Origin: Paludibacteraceae bacterium
GTDB taxonomy: Bacteria > Bacteroidota > Bacteroidia > Bacteroidales > Paludibacteraceae
NCBI GenBank assembly: GCA_905235505.1
Contig: CAJOMJ010000009.1
Location: 1 to 54,226, forward strand
DNA length: 54,226 nt
Direction: 5' to 3'
Positions 1 through 7,072 of the stretch are shown piece after piece. Numbering within the stretch: position 1 is the stretch's first letter; each line of letters starts with the position of its first letter. Position numbers and translations under genes: made by a program. The notes under the pieces are model-generated. The model ran no database searches. It was not told the DNA's origin and worked only from the letters and a program-made list of their open reading frames with translations.

Positions 1-1064
1 TAACTGTCAGTTGCTGTGTCATCGTAGGAAGTCACACTTGCGGAAACTATCTTACTACCTGTAGTTGAGGGCGTAAAGGTGACAGATGCTGTACCATTGG
101 CAGCAACCGTGGCTGTTCCGACAGAACTGCCATCCACTGTGAAAGTAACAGTCGAACCAATGGCATTGGTAGTGTTGACCGTAAGCGTCTTTGAGTTACC
201 AACTGTTACCGCATCTTTACTTGCTGAAGTAAATAATATAGTGGGAGTAGGACAAGTAACACTCGTGCAAGCAGTATTGCTCACTTCATAGCACGATCCG
301 TCTGTGAAACCGCCGTTATAATCAAATTGATGATCACCGTCACTCCCCCCATCGTTGAAAATAGGATGAAAATTTGATGTGTGGTAAAAACTTATCTCAC
401 CCCAACCATTACCATCAACATTCTCCGCAACATTATATCCGGGCCATCCTCCAAATGTCTCATCGTCCCCCCAAACATAAATATATGTTTTCTGTCCTGT
501 AAATTTAAATTTAATATGTGTAAATGAGGTACTTGTAGAAGAATATGAACCTCCTGTAAAAGTACCAAATGACATAGTTCTTGGATTATTATCACCCGAA
601 AGAGTTATATAATTATTATTGACATTTGCATCGGGAAAATCAGCAGCTGCATTACCCCAGTCCCAATTTTCACTTCTCCTTATTTGAACTCGTTTATATG
701 TTCCGGTTGGAACTAATATACCGCAAGTATGATTGGTCGGATTTGCCGGAAACTCAAACCATGGTGTCCATGTGTCATTTGTTCTCTGAAATTGTATGTA
801 ATGTTTAACACCATCATTTTCCCACCAACCAATACTATTTGTACTCCAATACAAATATGTCTTTCCATCGTATGTTCTGTTTGCTGCTTCTACCTGCGGA
901 GCAATAAGCAATAGTGCAAAACAGAGAGCAAGTATATGACGGACTTTTCCTATATGGATACTTATGTGATACCTATGAGATAGCATACCGGGAGTATGCA
1001 GATAGCATGCTGACGGTTTCATTGGAGTTGTATCATTCATGAATATGTTACCGTTTGTTTTCAT
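1..1064 (-). CDS. Exported Ig-like surface protein, C-terminus off the window
   Basis: An open frame with no stop reaches base 1 on the minus strand, so the C-terminus is missing. The frame can start at ATG 1064, 1040, 1022 or 986. The hydrophobic signal segment (HILALCFALLLIAPQVEA) begins about 38 residues after the 1064 ATG, so the shortest choice, 986, would give the most normal signal peptide. Part of the 986-1022 stretch resembles non-coding repeats elsewhere (GATAGCAT), which also argues for a late start. The mature part opens with an unrecognised domain rich in Trp, Asn and Gly. It is followed by an Ig-like domain (from about TPTILFTSASKDAVTVGNSK) of the type often repeated in Bacteroidales surface proteins. 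It lies 34 nt downstream of the 168-residue exported protein and probably shares its promoter. Function is unknown; a surface or secreted role is inferred from the signal peptide and Ig fold. Confidence 0.7.
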   Translation of the reverse strand, partial: MKTNGNIFMNDTTPMKPSACYLHTPGMLSHRYHISIHIGKVRHILALCFALLLIAPQVEAANRTYDGKTYLYWSTNSIGWWENDGVKHYIQFQRTNDTWTPWFEFPANPTNHTCGILVPTGTYKRVQIRRSENWDWGNAAADFPDANVNNNYITLSGDNNPRTMSFGTFTGGSYSSTSTSFTHIKFKFTGQKTYIYVWGDDETFGGWPGYNVAENVDGNGWGEISFYHTSNFHPIFNDGGSDGDHQFDYNGGFTDGSCYEVSNTACTSVTCPTPTILFTSASKDAVTVGNSKTLTVNTTNAIGSTVTFTVDGSSVGTATVAANGTASVTFTPSTTGSKIVSASVTSYDDTATDS

Positions 1065-1098
1065 GGCTCTTACTTTACGGGGTTATATTTTGTTCGGC

Positions 1099-1605
1099 TT
1101 ACTCTGCCTTTACTTCTTTCTGCCTGTTTCTTCGTTTCAATACCGACAATGCAGCATACAGACAACCCAACACGAAGAGCGGCAACGCATCACCCACCGG
1201 TATCGGGTCTTTCATGGGGTCACCGGCATTACCCTGCCCGTCACCCGTACCTCCGGTCTGCGTCCAGTTGTCATCATCATCATCGTCGCCACCTTCCCAA
1301 CCGTTATCACGACGCACCGCAACAGGCATCACGACACTGCCTGCCGACTGTATTACGGAAGCGTTTCTCGAACCGCTATGACCGAACTGTACACAACCGC
1401 CGCCCGTCCAACCTGCCGACTGCTGCATAGGCGACACAGCACCGATAGTAGTAATACCCTTGGCACTGCTGCCTATCGCATCATTACTATGCAAAAAACG
1501 GCTACTCTGAAACGAGCGCTCCGACAATACCTGTTGCGCCTCAATCGCCTGGCACAACGGCAAAAACAAGAACACAAGAAACAATATAAGACTCTTGGTT
1601 TTCAC
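1099..1605 (-). CDS. Small exported protein with C-terminal hydrophobic anchor tail
   Basis: 168 residues, starting at GTG 1605. The GTG is the right start because a clear signal peptide (KSLILFLVFLFLPLCQA) follows at once and a promoter box lies about 25 nt upstream. The middle is low-complexity: Ser/Gly-rich, then a run of six Asp encoded by a GAT/GAC repeat, then Gly/Thr. The C-terminus has three parts: a Pro-Val-Gly-Asp motif, a hydrophobic stretch of about 17 residues (ALPLFVLGCLYAALSVL) and a basic end (KRRNRQKEVK). That order resembles a sorting signal or a simple membrane anchor. I recall similar small proteins next to surface proteins in Bacteroidales but cannot name a family. A long open frame on the opposite strand (1039-1623) is judged spurious. 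Likely co-transcribed with the Ig-like gene that follows. Confidence 0.7.
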   Translation of the reverse strand: MKTKSLILFLVFLFLPLCQAIEAQQVLSERSFQSSRFLHSNDAIGSSAKGITTIGAVSPMQQSAGWTGGGCVQFGHSGSRNASVIQSAGSVVMPVAVRRDNGWEGGDDDDDDNWTQTGGTGDGQGNAGDPMKDPIPVGDALPLFVLGCLYAALSVLKRRNRQKEVKAE

Positions 1606-1630
1606 GATATTATCAGATTATAAGTTCTTG

Positions 1631-1661
1631 CAAAGTTATTGTCTTTCAGTCACCTGTGCAA
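1631..1661 (-). promoter_or_regulatory. Bacteroidales promoter of the 1605-1 operon
   Basis: On the minus strand the -33 TTG is at 1661-1659 and the -7 TAACTTTG at 1638-1631, with a 20-nt spacer. The GTG start at 1605 is about 25 nt downstream. Confidence 0.6.
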
Positions 1662-1790
1662 TACATATAATACCCTGATAACCAAAAATCAAAAGTGTAT
1701 AATCTACTAACATACTGATAATATGTAAATTACCCCCCCCATATCCCCTTAGAAATCAAAGTGTTACAAAGGGGCATTAGTATATATTAT

Positions 1791-2084
1791 CCCCGTAGAG
1801 ACGCACCACCGTCAAGTCTCAGATAAAAGATTGCCACGTGTAGAGACATTTGACTAAATGTCTCTCAATGCCTTAAATCCCCGTAGAGACGCACCACCGT
1901 CAAGTCTCAGATAATAAATTGCCACATGTAGAGACATTTGACTAAATGTCTCTCAAGGCCTGAAATCTCCGTAGAGACACGACACCATCAAGTCTCAGAT
2001 AAAAAATTGCCACATGTAGAGACATTTGACTAAATGTCTCTCAATGCCTGAAATCCCCGTAGAGACGCGACACCGTCACGTCTC
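1791..2084. repeat. 88-bp tandem array of two alternating palindromes (A and B)
   Basis: Three complete 88-bp units start at 1791, 1879 and 1967, and a fourth, partial unit (2055-2084) stops after the first palindrome. Each unit has palindrome A (23 nt, arms GAGACG and CGTCTC; copies at 1798, 1886, 1974, 2062), a spacer, palindrome B (22 nt, arms GAGACATTT and AAATGTCTC, loop GACT; copies at 1843, 1931, 2019), and a second spacer. All three B copies are identical, while A copies and spacers vary by a few bases. The array begins 22 nt past the stop codon of the DUF6377 gene, as transcribed. The rest of the 1606-2105 gap holds the promoter at 1631-1661 and AT-rich sequence in which I see nothing else. 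No transposase or cas gene is nearby. Confidence 0.9.
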
Positions 2085-2105
2085 AATAGCCCCCCCCTTT
2101 TTCGC

Positions 2106-3869
2106 TCAAATCTCCTCAAGGTAAGCGTCTATGAGCATCAGGTCTTGTTCGAAGGTGTCGGGTGAGATGGCACGTGAGCGCAGTCGTGAGCGGTAGGTAT
2201 ATATCGTGGTGATCGACGACCTGAGGATATCCGCTATCTCCTGGTTGTCGGTAATGCCTAATCGCAGCAATGCCAATATCCGCAGTTCGGTGGTGAGCCG
2301 TTCGTCTTCTTTTTCCGCCATGCGGCTGTCTTCTCTGAAAAGGGCGTTCACCTCACTGATAAACGAGGGGTAGATATTCAGGAAGGCCGTGTCGAAAGTC
2401 TTGTGGAAGAGCTGCACGTCTTTCTGCGAGAGGGCGGTGTTCTTCAGCAGTTTGGCTACCTCGTCTGTCTTACCGTCCATCATCAGCCGGTTAAGCCGTT
2501 TGTTGGTCTGCTCCGACTCTGTTATATAATCGGAAGCTAACCGCATGAAGCGGGATATATACTCGAGTTTTATCTTGTTCGACTCTTTTATCAGTTTGTT
2601 TTGCTGCTCAATGTTCTGTTTCTGCTCCTGCATTATCTTCCCTTCCCTGTCAAGGCGCCTCATCACAATCACGGTTGCAATCACGGACGCCACGAGCAGC
2701 ACCACAAACAGTGCCGCCACGAGCAGCAGAAGCAGTAGCAGCCGGTTGTTCGCCTGCTGTTGCTGTTGCCATGCTTCCACTATGATAGGCGTTATCTGAC
2801 CTGTCTGGTAGGTCCGCAGTCGTGAACCGTAGAACCGTGCATCACGCACGCTGGCAAACAGATAACTGTATGCACGGTCGATGTCTCCGTCCTCAAAGAG
2901 CAGAGTGGCGAGTGCGCGCAACGAGTTGGTCTCGCATATATTTCCTTCTATATCGCTTATGGCGGAAAGGGTGAAATAGTATTTCTGTGCGTCCTTGTCG
3001 TTCTTGAACCGGTAGAAGTAGGCGAGAGTGCCGCTTACCACCGAGTAGCGTCTGTCGCCCGACTGCAAGGTGGATAGCAGACTGTCCATCAGAACTATTG
3101 CACCGTCGTGATTACCTGTCTCGTTCTCATAAACGGCACGTGCGAAGAGGTACTCATAACTGTCATGCGGAGCAAGTTCGATGGTCTGTAGCCTGTATCT
3201 CATGGCCGAGTCTATATACTGCTCCGTGAAGGGCGAATTGGCAAACTCCGCCTTATATATATATAGGTCGGTGGCATAGGTGAGAAACTTTATCTGTCTT
3301 TCGAGCAAAGCGGAGTCCTTTGCCGCCCCTTCATTCTGACGTGACTTTGCCGTGCCCCTGCGGAGCTTGCTGTTTGGTGCATCCGACATGCCCGCCAGAG
3401 TGGTTCTTGTCATGTCAAGCATAAGGTCTGCCTCGCTGAAGTGCCCTGCGGCGGATAGGATATGCAGCAGGTCGAGTTGTGCGTCAAGCAGGTCGAAGGC
3501 AGTGTGGTTGTCGGGGTCGGTAGTCACAAGAAGCAGGTTCTGAGCCGCATAGTGGTAGGCACTGTCATATTTGAAAGCGGAATATGCGTCATACATCTGT
3601 TTGTTGTGAGTATAAGAGTCCAAACTCGAAGCCTCCTCATTGAGACCACTCTCTTTGTTCTGAGTATAAGAGTCAAAGGAAGAAGCCGCCATACGGAGAC
3701 TGTCTGCATAGCGTGCCACCTGCTGCGGCTGCTGCTCAAGCATAAGGTCCAGCCGCTCAAGCATATCCGCACTAAGCAATTCAGCACTAAGCATGTTAGC
3801 AGAAAGCTTATCGGCACTAACACCCGTGCATAGCAGACAAAGAAGCAATATGTATAAAATGTTTTTCAA
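2106..3869 (-). CDS. DUF6377 membrane regulator with LuxR-like C-terminal HTH
   Basis: 587 residues. The start codon is TTG (3869): an in-frame TAA lies 9 nt upstream and no ATG gives the signal peptide (NILYILLLCLLCTGVSA). Order: signal peptide; TPR-like sensor region, residues about 30-360; transmembrane segment about 370-395 (LLLLLLLVAALFVVLLVASV); coiled coil of Gln/Lys-rich sequence; C-terminal helix-turn-helix about 525-575 (ELRILALLRLGITDNQEIAD). This layout matches the Bacteroidota DUF6377 family, thought to be membrane-bound one-component regulators. Odd points: an LSA-x-x-L repeat just after the signal peptide, and an inserted near-duplicate (SSFDSYTQNK and SSLDSYTHNK) between the first helix and the usual YDAYSAFKYDSA segment. 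Sensed ligand and targets are unknown. It is monocistronic, and an A-type hairpin follows its stop codon. Confidence 0.85.
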   Translation of the reverse strand: MKNILYILLLCLLCTGVSADKLSANMLSAELLSADMLERLDLMLEQQPQQVARYADSLRMAASSFDSYTQNKESGLNEEASSLDSYTHNKQMYDAYSAFKYDSAYHYAAQNLLLVTTDPDNHTAFDLLDAQLDLLHILSAAGHFSEADLMLDMTRTTLAGMSDAPNSKLRRGTAKSRQNEGAAKDSALLERQIKFLTYATDLYIYKAEFANSPFTEQYIDSAMRYRLQTIELAPHDSYEYLFARAVYENETGNHDGAIVLMDSLLSTLQSGDRRYSVVSGTLAYFYRFKNDKDAQKYYFTLSAISDIEGNICETNSLRALATLLFEDGDIDRAYSYLFASVRDARFYGSRLRTYQTGQITPIIVEAWQQQQQANNRLLLLLLLVAALFVVLLVASVIATVIVMRRLDREGKIMQEQKQNIEQQNKLIKESNKIKLEYISRFMRLASDYITESEQTNKRLNRLMMDGKTDEVAKLLKNTALSQKDVQLFHKTFDTAFLNIYPSFISEVNALFREDSRMAEKEDERLTTELRILALLRLGITDNQEIADILRSSITTIYTYRSRLRSRAISPDTFEQDLMLIDAYLEEI

Positions 3870-3880
3870 GACCTGTTATT

Positions 3881-3960
3881 TTGTTTAGACCCTATTGTTT
3901 GGTTTAGACTTTCGTTTTGACCCTAATTGTTTTGTTTTGGCCATATTACCTTGTTTAGAC
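3881..3960. repeat. Direct repeats TTGTTTAGAC upstream of the DUF6377 gene
   Basis: TTGTTTAGAC occurs at 3881-3890 and 3951-3960, with a variant GGTTTAGAC ending at 3909, plus two shorter GACCCTA pieces (3888, 3919). They lie directly upstream of the TTG start of the DUF6377 gene, where no standard -7 box is visible. They could be regulator binding sites or simple sequence decay. Confidence 0.5.
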
Positions 3961-3967
3961 TTTCATA

Positions 3968-3990
3968 GAGACGCGACATTATCACGTCTC
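3968..3990. repeat. Solitary A-type palindrome
   Basis: A 23-nt palindrome with arms GAGACG and CGTCTC, of the same family as the array at 1791-2084. It lies about 200 nt past the stop codon of pdxB and 100 nt upstream of the DUF6377 start. Confidence 0.85.
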
Positions 3991-4008
3991 CCACCATCCC
4001 CCCCATTT

Positions 4009-4156
4009 TGACATTTTGTCACCTTTCCCCCGCATTTTGTGTACAAAGTGTCAGTTCACGGATAGCCCACTTTAAGCCTACTCTAAGCCGAGTGTTAGCC
4101 TACTCCCCCTTCTGACATTTTGTCACATTTTCCCGCGTTTTGCTTACACTTTGCAA
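4009..4156. repeat. Duplicated palindrome TGACATTTTGTCA with flanks
   Basis: TGACATTTTGTCA is found at 4009-4021 and 4113-4125, each followed by a similar stretch (CACCTTT/CACATTT, then CCCCGCATTTTG or CCCGCGTTTTG, then a TACAAAG or TACACTTTG piece). The two copies are about 104 bp apart and flank a TAAGCC-rich stretch. Together with 3881-3990 this accounts for the gene-free 3870-4188 interval. Confidence 0.6.
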
Positions 4157-4188
4157 AAACAAACACCTCGAAATAATCAACACCTCAA

Positions 4189-5136
4189 TTATCTAAGCGG
4201 GTATGTCTCCCGCAGATATTCAAAATATTCAGGGTTCTGGCGCAGTTTGTGGTCAACTTCAAGCAACCAATATTGTCCGGCGTGGCGCGGTGTCGGCAGT
4301 GTCTCGGCTGGTACCTGCAGTTCGGGCAGCGAGAAGTGTTTGCACAGGGCGGAAAGGCACATGTTAGTCGCATTTACCTTGCCCTGCAATGTATAGCCTG
4401 CTATATGACACGTGGCAATCTCAGCAGCATCGAGCAATCTCTTGTTTATGTCCGGTTCACCCTCCCATGTGTCTATAACAAATATCTTCCCTCTGTTCTC
4501 CGGCAGGAGAGCCGCCTCTTCGTCTATTACACCTCCCCGTGCGGCATTGATGATAACAGCATTCTTCTTGCACAGACTCAGGAAATGCTCATCGCACAGA
4601 TGGTAAGTCGGGTAAGCACCATCCTTGGTAAGCGGAGTGTGGAACGTGATGATGTCCGCCTCACGGGCAATCTGCTCAAGCGGTACACCTATACCTTTGG
4701 GAGGGTCGTTGAGCAAAACACGGCACCCTCTTCTCTCTGCCATCTCTGCCACCAAAGAGCCTACATGCCCCACTCCTACTATACCCATCACAGGCGACTT
4801 CTTTACACTGGCGGCAGGGGTGGTGCGAATGGCTTCTTCCACATAGTCGCATACACCCTGCGCATTGCACCCCGGGCAGTTCGTCCAGAAAATACCGTGC
4901 GACTCGCAATAGGCGGTGTCTATATGGTCGTAGCCGATAGTGGCGGTAGCAATAAAACGGACCTTGCTGCCCTCCAAGAGTGCTGCATCGCAGCGGGTAC
5001 GGCTGCGCACAAGCAGGGCGTCCGCATCGCTAACCGAGTCTGCGGTTATCTCATCAGGTTCGAGATACTTAACCTCACAATATGGTTCTAAAATCCCTCT
5101 TAGGAAAGGTATATATTTGTCAATAATTACAAGCAT
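4189..5136 (-). CDS. pdxB: 4-phosphoerythronate dehydrogenase
   Basis: Oxidises 4-phospho-D-erythronate in DXP-independent pyridoxal phosphate (vitamin B6) synthesis; cytosolic and NAD-dependent. 315 residues from ATG 5136 (MLVIIDKYIPF); an upstream in-frame TTG at 5148 is less likely because the family begins at this ATG. Visible features: the LLVRSRTRC-x-x-ALLEGSKVRFIATATIGYDHID block typical of PdxB; the glycine-rich NAD motif GIVGVGHVG; LLNDPP; the substrate region INAARGGVIDEEA with the catalytic Arg; and CHIAGYTLQGK, where His replaces the usual position of the catalytic His-Ile-Ala-Gly. The C-terminal PdxB dimerisation region is short compared with the E. coli enzyme. It starts 22 nt after panC ends and is probably transcribed with it. 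Confidence 0.9.
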   Translation of the reverse strand: MLVIIDKYIPFLRGILEPYCEVKYLEPDEITADSVSDADALLVRSRTRCDAALLEGSKVRFIATATIGYDHIDTAYCESHGIFWTNCPGCNAQGVCDYVEEAIRTTPAASVKKSPVMGIVGVGHVGSLVAEMAERRGCRVLLNDPPKGIGVPLEQIAREADIITFHTPLTKDGAYPTYHLCDEHFLSLCKKNAVIINAARGGVIDEEAALLPENRGKIFVIDTWEGEPDINKRLLDAAEIATCHIAGYTLQGKVNATNMCLSALCKHFSLPELQVPAETLPTPRHAGQYWLLEVDHKLRQNPEYFEYLRETYPLR

Positions 5137-5158
5137 AAGCAGAAACAATATAAAAGAT

Positions 5159-6001
5159 TTAGTATTTAATATTATCTATTAGTCTCACCGGCCCGCAATA
5201 TACTGTCACACAGCCTATAGCATGGTCGAAGGTGTCAGTAGGCATGAGTGTCGTCTGGTCAACAATCTCATAGTATTCCACCGTAAGTCCCGGCACACGG
5301 TTGATTTGCTCAATCACCCAGCTCTCCACTTGCTTCACGGTCTGACTCTTGGTGAGCTGCCGGCTCTCGAACAGTATATGCGAGATGTTCACTGCCGTCT
5401 GTTTCTCCTCGGCAGAGAGCCGCTCGTTGCGGCTTGAGAGGGCAAGACCTGACTCCTCGCGCACTATAGGGCAACCTATGATCCGGATGTCGGAGAAATC
5501 AAGTACCTGAACCATGCGGCGTATGACGGCAAGTTGCTGGAAGTCTTTCTCTCCGAAATAGGCACGGTCGGGCTCTACCAGATTGAACAGCTTGCTTACC
5601 ACCTGCACCACTCCGTTGAAGTGCCCCGGTCGCATCTTACCTTCCATCACTTGGTCAAGACCCCCGAAGTCAAAAGAGAAAGTGGTGTTCATCTCCTCCT
5701 CTGTGTACATCTCTTCTGGTGTGGGTGCAAACACGAAATCCACTCCCAATGAGGCAAGCAACTCTGCATCGCGGTTGAGGTCACGGGGATACTTCTCAAG
5801 GTCTTCGCGGTTGTTGAACTGTGTAGGGTTGACGAAGACGCTGACAAAGGTAACTTTGTTGTCCTCCACAGACTTCTTGACAAGCGAAGCATGCCCTGCG
5901 TGCAGAGCACCCATTGTAGGCACTAATCCTATCGTCTTGCCCAACTGTTTGCATGCCTGAACCTGCTCGCGCAAGTTCTTCTTTGTAGTAATAATTTGCA
6001 T
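5159..6001 (-). CDS. panC: Pantothenate synthetase (pantoate--beta-alanine ligase)
   Basis: Joins pantoate and beta-alanine using ATP, the last step of pantothenate synthesis. 280 residues from ATG 6001 (MQIITTKKNLREQ), the normal length; a longer in-frame start at 6058 would add 19 residues that overlap the promoter. Hallmarks: the ATP motif PTMGALHAGHASLVK; FVNPTQFN; DLEKYPR; the pantoate-binding region GHFNGVVQVVSKLFN; YFGEKDFQQ; and the second ATP loop SSRNERLS. First gene of a two-gene unit with pdxB. Its promoter (6085-6055) is back to back with that of the glycogen-synthase-like gene; panC next to that gene and a DUF4270 gene is, from memory, a recurring order in Bacteroidota. Confidence 0.96.
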   Translation of the reverse strand: MQIITTKKNLREQVQACKQLGKTIGLVPTMGALHAGHASLVKKSVEDNKVTFVSVFVNPTQFNNREDLEKYPRDLNRDAELLASLGVDFVFAPTPEEMYTEEEMNTTFSFDFGGLDQVMEGKMRPGHFNGVVQVVSKLFNLVEPDRAYFGEKDFQQLAVIRRMVQVLDFSDIRIIGCPIVREESGLALSSRNERLSAEEKQTAVNISHILFESRQLTKSQTVKQVESWVIEQINRVPGLTVEYYEIVDQTTLMPTDTFDHAIGCVTVYCGPVRLIDNIKY

Positions 6002-6054
6002 ATCGCGGTATTCTTTAGTATTAACCAATCTATGATTACGGATGGTTTGAGTGT

Positions 6055-6085
6055 GCAAAATTACTAAAAATTTTGTTATGTCAAA
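6055..6085 (-). promoter_or_regulatory. panC-pdxB promoter
   Basis: Minus strand: -33 TTTG at 6085-6082, -7 TAATTTTG at 6062-6055, spacer 19 nt. It overlaps head-on with the divergent promoter at 6072-6102. Confidence 0.65.
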
Positions 6086-6102
6086 CTTTTTTTGTAATTT
6101 TG
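6072..6102 (+). promoter_or_regulatory. Promoter of the glycogen-synthase-like gene
   Basis: -33 TTTG at 6072-6075, -7 TAATTTTG at 6095-6102, spacer 19 nt. It leaves a leader of roughly 80 nt before ATG 6191. Confidence 0.65.
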
Positions 6103-6190
6103 CACTGCAAAATCTGTACTTTTAGATGTGAGATACCTCTTACGTCCGCAAATTACAGGCATAACGTACCCCAAAAAGAAAGGAGCCACC

Positions 6191-7009
6191 ATGAAAGAGC
6201 CGCTACGTATTTTGTTTATCTGTCAGGAGATTTACCCCTATCTGGCAGAAGAAACGCCTATAAGAAAACTGAACAGAATCTTGCCTGAAGTATGTCAGGC
6301 CAATGGATTTGAGACGCGTACGTTTATGCCCAAGTTCGGAGAGATAAACGAGAGACGTAATCAGCTGCACGAGGTTATACGTCTGTCTGGAATGAACGTC
6401 ATCATAGACGACACCGACCACCCGCTACTCCTGAAAGTGGCTTCCATTCAGTCGGCACGTATTCAGATATATTTCATCGACAATGACGACTATTTCCGCC
6501 GTCGTCGAGGCTTGGCTGACGAGAAAGGCAAGGAGTATCACGACAACGACGAGCGCACTATCTTCTTTGCACGCAGTGTGATAGAGACGGTAAAGAAACT
6601 TCGCTGGACTCCAGACATCATCTATTGCAGCGGCTGGATGTCGGCTCTGGCTCCGTTGTATCTGAAGAAAGCATACTCTGACACTCCGTTCTTCTCCCAG
6701 TCGAAAATCGTATTTTCTATCGACGATGAAAGCTTCCGCACTCCGTTTGGTCTGACTTTTGCAGACAAGGTAATGATGGACGGAATAAGCAAGGAGGACA
6801 TTGAAACTATCTACGGCAGAAAAACCGGATATAACGAGTTGATGAAACTGGCAGTGGAATATAGCGATGCCGTAGTGCAATCGGCACCTGCTATCAATTC
6901 AGTGGTAAAGAAACACGCACTCAAGCACAATAAAACTTTCATGAATTACAAAGGCGAAAGCGCAGAAGATTACCTCAGTTTCTTCCACCAACTGTTAGGA
7001 GATGCTTGA
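6191..7009 (+). CDS. Glycogen/starch synthase-like protein, GT5 N-terminal domain only
   Basis: 272 residues from ATG 6191, preceded by AGGAGCC as a plausible ribosome site; a start at 6128 would add an unrelated extension. The sequence follows the N-terminal Rossmann domain of GT5 glycogen synthases: ILFICQEIYPYL, TRTFMPKFG, IYFIDNDDYF, then DIIYCSGWMSALAPLYLKK (the HxWx region, here SGWMS). Two essential parts are missing. The KxGGL donor-binding motif is replaced by EETPIRKLNR, and the whole C-terminal catalytic domain (a full enzyme is about 480 residues) is absent. So it is a conserved short homologue of the type seen in Bacteroidota, probably not a polymerising enzyme. An A-type hairpin starts 25 nt after its stop. 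Confidence 0.8.
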   Translation: MKEPLRILFICQEIYPYLAEETPIRKLNRILPEVCQANGFETRTFMPKFGEINERRNQLHEVIRLSGMNVIIDDTDHPLLLKVASIQSARIQIYFIDNDDYFRRRRGLADEKGKEYHDNDERTIFFARSVIETVKKLRWTPDIIYCSGWMSALAPLYLKKAYSDTPFFSQSKIVFSIDDESFRTPFGLTFADKVMMDGISKEDIETIYGRKTGYNELMKLAVEYSDAVVQSAPAINSVVKKHALKHNKTFMNYKGESAEDYLSFFHQLLGDA

Positions 7010-7033
7010 TAAAGTTATGTTTGATAAAGTGTA

Positions 7034-7056
7034 GAGACGCGACACCATCACGTCTC
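7034..7056. repeat. Solitary A-type palindrome
   Basis: A 23-nt palindrome, arms GAGACG/CGTCTC, 25 nt after the stop codon at 7009 and 16 nt before the next start. Confidence 0.85.
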
Positions 7057-7072
7057 AAGATTTAAGAAGTTG

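Noticed and set aside
1039..1623. 194-codon plus-strand open frame
   Set aside because: It lies antisense to the 168-residue exported protein, which has a signal peptide, a promoter and an anchor tail; the plus-strand product has no sensible composition.
1791..2084. CRISPR-like array
   Set aside because: Units are 88 bp with conserved spacers and two palindromes each, not short repeats with unique spacers; no cas gene is near.
4249..5091. 280-codon plus-strand frame
   Set aside because: It is the mirror of pdxB, whose motifs are unmistakable.
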